Of a stretch of DNA of 64,000 bases, positions 61,781 to 64,000 are shown piece after piece (the stretch's first letter is position 1; the number at the start of each line of letters is the position of its first letter). Both the position numbers and the translations under genes were made by a program. The stretch comes from Acanthaster planci (taxonomy: Eukaryota; Echinodermata; Asteroidea; Valvatida; Acanthasteridae): contig NW_019091419.1 in the NCBI RefSeq assembly GCF_001949145.1, positions 490,527 through 554,526 of the forward strand, written 5' to 3'. The notes beneath the pieces were generated by a model. The model did not search any database. It was given only the letters and a program-made list of their open reading frames with translations, and was not told the DNA's origin.

Positions 61781-62290
61781 TAACTACTTCCTGACAGGGA
61801 CTCCGGAATCGGAGACGTATGCTTTATATGCGTGGCCGGGGTCTCCGAACTCAGGCAAAGGAAACAGGGCCCTGTAACTAAAGACCGTACTCCGAACAAA
61901 AGACCAGGCTGCTGGACATTATCGGCATTTTTCACTGTCAAAAGAGGTGATAATCCAGCCTTGTTTTGAAAACTTATACCAGGGTATGGGGTGAATTACC
62001 ACCGGGGACAAAAGCGCTCCACCACCGCAGCGATGAGTCACACAGCACCGCTGCACGCTTATCTGGCCCCTATTGAAAAGAGGTCAGCAGTGCACTGAGC
62101 CAGGCTCGTGAACAAAAGAAAGTTACATAACACCGCACAATCTGGGCTCTTTTTACAAGGCTGCAGGCCTGGCTGAAATACTCGGGCGTCAATGAAGGTC
62201 ACCTGTCAGCTTAGAGTAGTACCTAAAGATGAATTTTTGAAGAATTTTGAAAACGGAAGAAATGATAATTATGCCGGCCCAGCATCATCA
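61781..62290. other. Unexplained segment between gag and protease remnants
   Basis: A gag/protease-linker frame (DVKGDRKTLVELRV) breaks off at about 61780 and the protease part (VVVKVDTGAHGN) resumes at about 62310. In related elements these parts are only a few dozen codons apart. The intervening 500 bases have no frame matching the element, so a nested insertion is likely. No clear target duplication is seen. Confidence 0.35.
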
Positions 62291-62309
62291 ACATTGAAAA
62301 ATGCCCCGG

Positions 62310-62450
62310 CACGTAGTTGTTAAAGTCGACACAGGTGCACATGGCAACACCTTGCTTCTTCGCATGTACCGTTGCACGTATCCAGATAGACTCACTGGTG
62401 ACAGTTTCCCAAAGTCAGTTTGCATCCAACCAACACACCGTATTGTGCAC
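62310..62450 (+). pseudogene. Aspartic protease remnant of the retrotransposon
   Basis: The active-site motif VKVDTGAHGNTLLLR is intact. The frame ends at a stop near 62450, well before a full retropepsin is complete. Confidence 0.65.
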
Positions 62451-62939
62451 CTATAATTACATGAAGATCAACCAGCGTGGGTAGACAACACTCACCTGCC
62501 AGTATGACTAGAGTGGATGGAATGAGGCAGAATTCTTCATCGTAGAGTCTGAAGGCCCAGCAATACTGTGACTGCCCACATAACAACAACTTAAGCTCGT
62601 GACCCTGCACTGTGCAATTACCACCCTACATTGTCCCCCTATCAACTCAACTGAGGAGCCACTGCAGCAGTATCCTGATCAGTTTGAGAGAATTGGCAAT
62701 TTTCGAGACGCATATCATGTTGTTCCCAAAGATAGAGTCCAACCCACTATTGCAAATGTCTCATAAAGCTGAAAGATGAGCTAAAAACAGAGTTAAACAA
62801 CATGGAACTGCCACTGAGCAGTCTCACAGTCCCCAGGCGTGAAAATGGCTAATTCAGAATTTGCCTTGAACCCAAGGACTTGAACAAAGTGATTAAAGAT
62901 GCCATTGCAAGACTCCCGCCATAGAAGAAATTACCCATA

Positions 62940-63345
62940 AGTTCTCAGGTGCACATTTCTTCTGTAAACTAGATGCAAAAAATAGTTACTGGTCAATGCG
63001 ACTTGATGACGAAAGTTCCCTACTTGCAACTTTCAACAGTCCTTTGGGCATTATCGTTACCTGAGATTACCTTTGGGCTAGTGATGAGCCAAGTGGTGTT
63101 CCAGATGCACATGGACCAGTTTCTTGAGTCATGCCCCGGCACAGTCAGCGTTGCAGATGACATTGAGGTATTTGGTGCAACAGAGTATGAGCACGATTAC
63201 AATCTCCATCATTTGATGAAGGCAGCTTGCCAGTTAGGGTTGATGTTCAACAGCGCGAAATGTGCAATCAAACCTCTGAACATCAAGTTTTTCGGCATGG
63301 TTTGCATCCCGACCCTGACAAGGTTGCAGCCATCAAACAGATGAG
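62940..63345 (+). pseudogene. Reverse transcriptase remnant
   Basis: The blocks FFCKLDAKNSYWSMRLDDES, FNSPFGHYRYLRLPFGL and VADDIEVFG correspond to conserved RT motifs, with the catalytic Asp pair preserved at 63166-63171. The upstream palm portion (from about 62660) is interrupted by several stops. The reading frame shifts near 63290, where GLHPDPDKVAAIKQM continues in another frame. Confidence 0.8.
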
Positions 63346-63449
63346 ACTCCCTCAAGACAAGACAATGCTCCAAGAATTCCTTAGCATGGTAACCTATGTC
63401 AGTCTCTTCATTCCCCACTTCTCACACAGCAACACAGGAACACACAGCT

Positions 63450-64000
63450 GACCTCAGAGGGTTACTGAAAAAAGATATCGATTTTGTCCAGTCTCCTTCA
63501 CACCAAATGGCATTTGAGAAGGTCAAAGATGTCAACTGTACCGAAACAATATTTACCTGCTTCGATCCCTCAAAAGAAACCACAATCCAGGTCGATGCAT
63601 CAAGCAGAGGTGAAGGAGCAGCCCTGACTCAAGATGGCACGGCAATCGCCTTTGCATCAGAATCCCTGAGCAAGACACAACAGATAATATGCCAACATAA
63701 AGCGTGAACTCCTTGCGGTAGTGTTTGTATTAGAACGATTCCACACCTATGTCTACGACAATGGTTTCATTGTTGAGAGTGACCACAAACCCTTGGAGAT
63801 GATTCAGCGGAAATCACTTAAAGTCGGCTCCTCCAAGACTTCAACGTATGCTCCTTCATCTTCAACCCAATGACGTCAAGTTCATTTACTGTCCCGGTAA
63901 ACAGATGTTACTGCCAGACACCCTGTCCCGTGTCCCAGACACATATGACGACCATATCGACCTTGATCTACATGTGACATTTGTCAGATTCATGCAACCC
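63450..64000 (+). pseudogene. RNase H remnant
   Basis: The blocks ADLRGLLKKDIDFVQS, TTIQVDASSRGEGAAL and SDHKPLEMI identify the RT-RNase H connection and the RNase H domain. At least one frame break lies near 63700, and a further one near 63830 precedes the window end. Confidence 0.75.

Larger units (their letters stand above)
60875..64000 (+). mobile_element. Degenerate Ty3/gypsy retrotransposon, truncated by window end
   Basis: Remnants occur in the order gag, protease, reverse transcriptase, RNase H, which is the Ty3/gypsy layout up to that point. They include a CCHC zinc knuckle at 61424-61465, an aspartic protease DTGA site at 62328-62339, RT blocks from about 62940 with VADDIEVFG at 63160, and RNase H blocks (QVDASSRG near 63590; LLAVVFVLERF near 63715). 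Stop codons and frame changes occur in the gag part, before the RT, within the RT (near 63290) and before the RNase H, so no intact polyprotein is encoded. Integrase and the 3' LTR would lie beyond the window. A 5' LTR cannot be delimited because of the adjoining palindrome. Confidence 0.85.

Overview
The window is nuclear DNA from an animal. Genes are split by spliceosomal introns with GT-AG (twice GC-AG) borders, the untranslated and intronic sequence is AT-rich, and there are MITE-like repeats, tRNA-derived SINE-like segments and a decayed Ty3/gypsy element. Gene content (STYXL1, MDH2, a mosaic LDLa/TSP1/trypsin protease, MVP, merlin), plus the very frequent words TAGGCCTAC and TACATGTA, suggest a marine invertebrate deuterostome. 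An echinoderm or hemichordate is most likely; the species cannot be read from the sequence.

Layout. STYXL1 (minus, 288-4286) and the mitochondrial malate dehydrogenase gene MDH2 (plus, 5604-10635) lie head to head around a compact shared promoter region, the arrangement known from human 7q11.23. A secreted protease with five LDLa modules, a TSP1 repeat and a trypsin domain (minus, 12290-20819) is tail to tail with MDH2. Divergent from it is a two-exon gene for a secreted tocopherol-cyclase-like protein (plus, 21979-23450). Major vault protein (plus, 28221-38587) follows; a 914-base assembly gap falls in one of its introns and removes no coding sequence. Merlin/NF2 (plus, 41329-53037) comes next. 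Coding exons of these six genes were assembled by hand from splice signals, and the phases close without error in all of them.

The right end, from about 57.2 kb, is different. It holds a weak two-exon gene candidate (minus), a 1.47-kb foldback-like element whose inverted ends are 16-bp minisatellite arrays, a 1.1-kb imperfect palindrome, and directly after it a broken Ty3/gypsy retrotransposon that runs off the window.

The genes do not form one pathway. STYXL1 and MDH2 probably share promoter control and both have mitochondrial connections in vertebrates; the others are independent. The points most worth a second look are the animal tocopherol-cyclase-like protein, the STYXL1 pseudophosphatase site (Cys to Ser) kept in an invertebrate, the protease architecture with its phase 1-1 exon modules, two GC-AG introns, and the foldback/palindrome complex.
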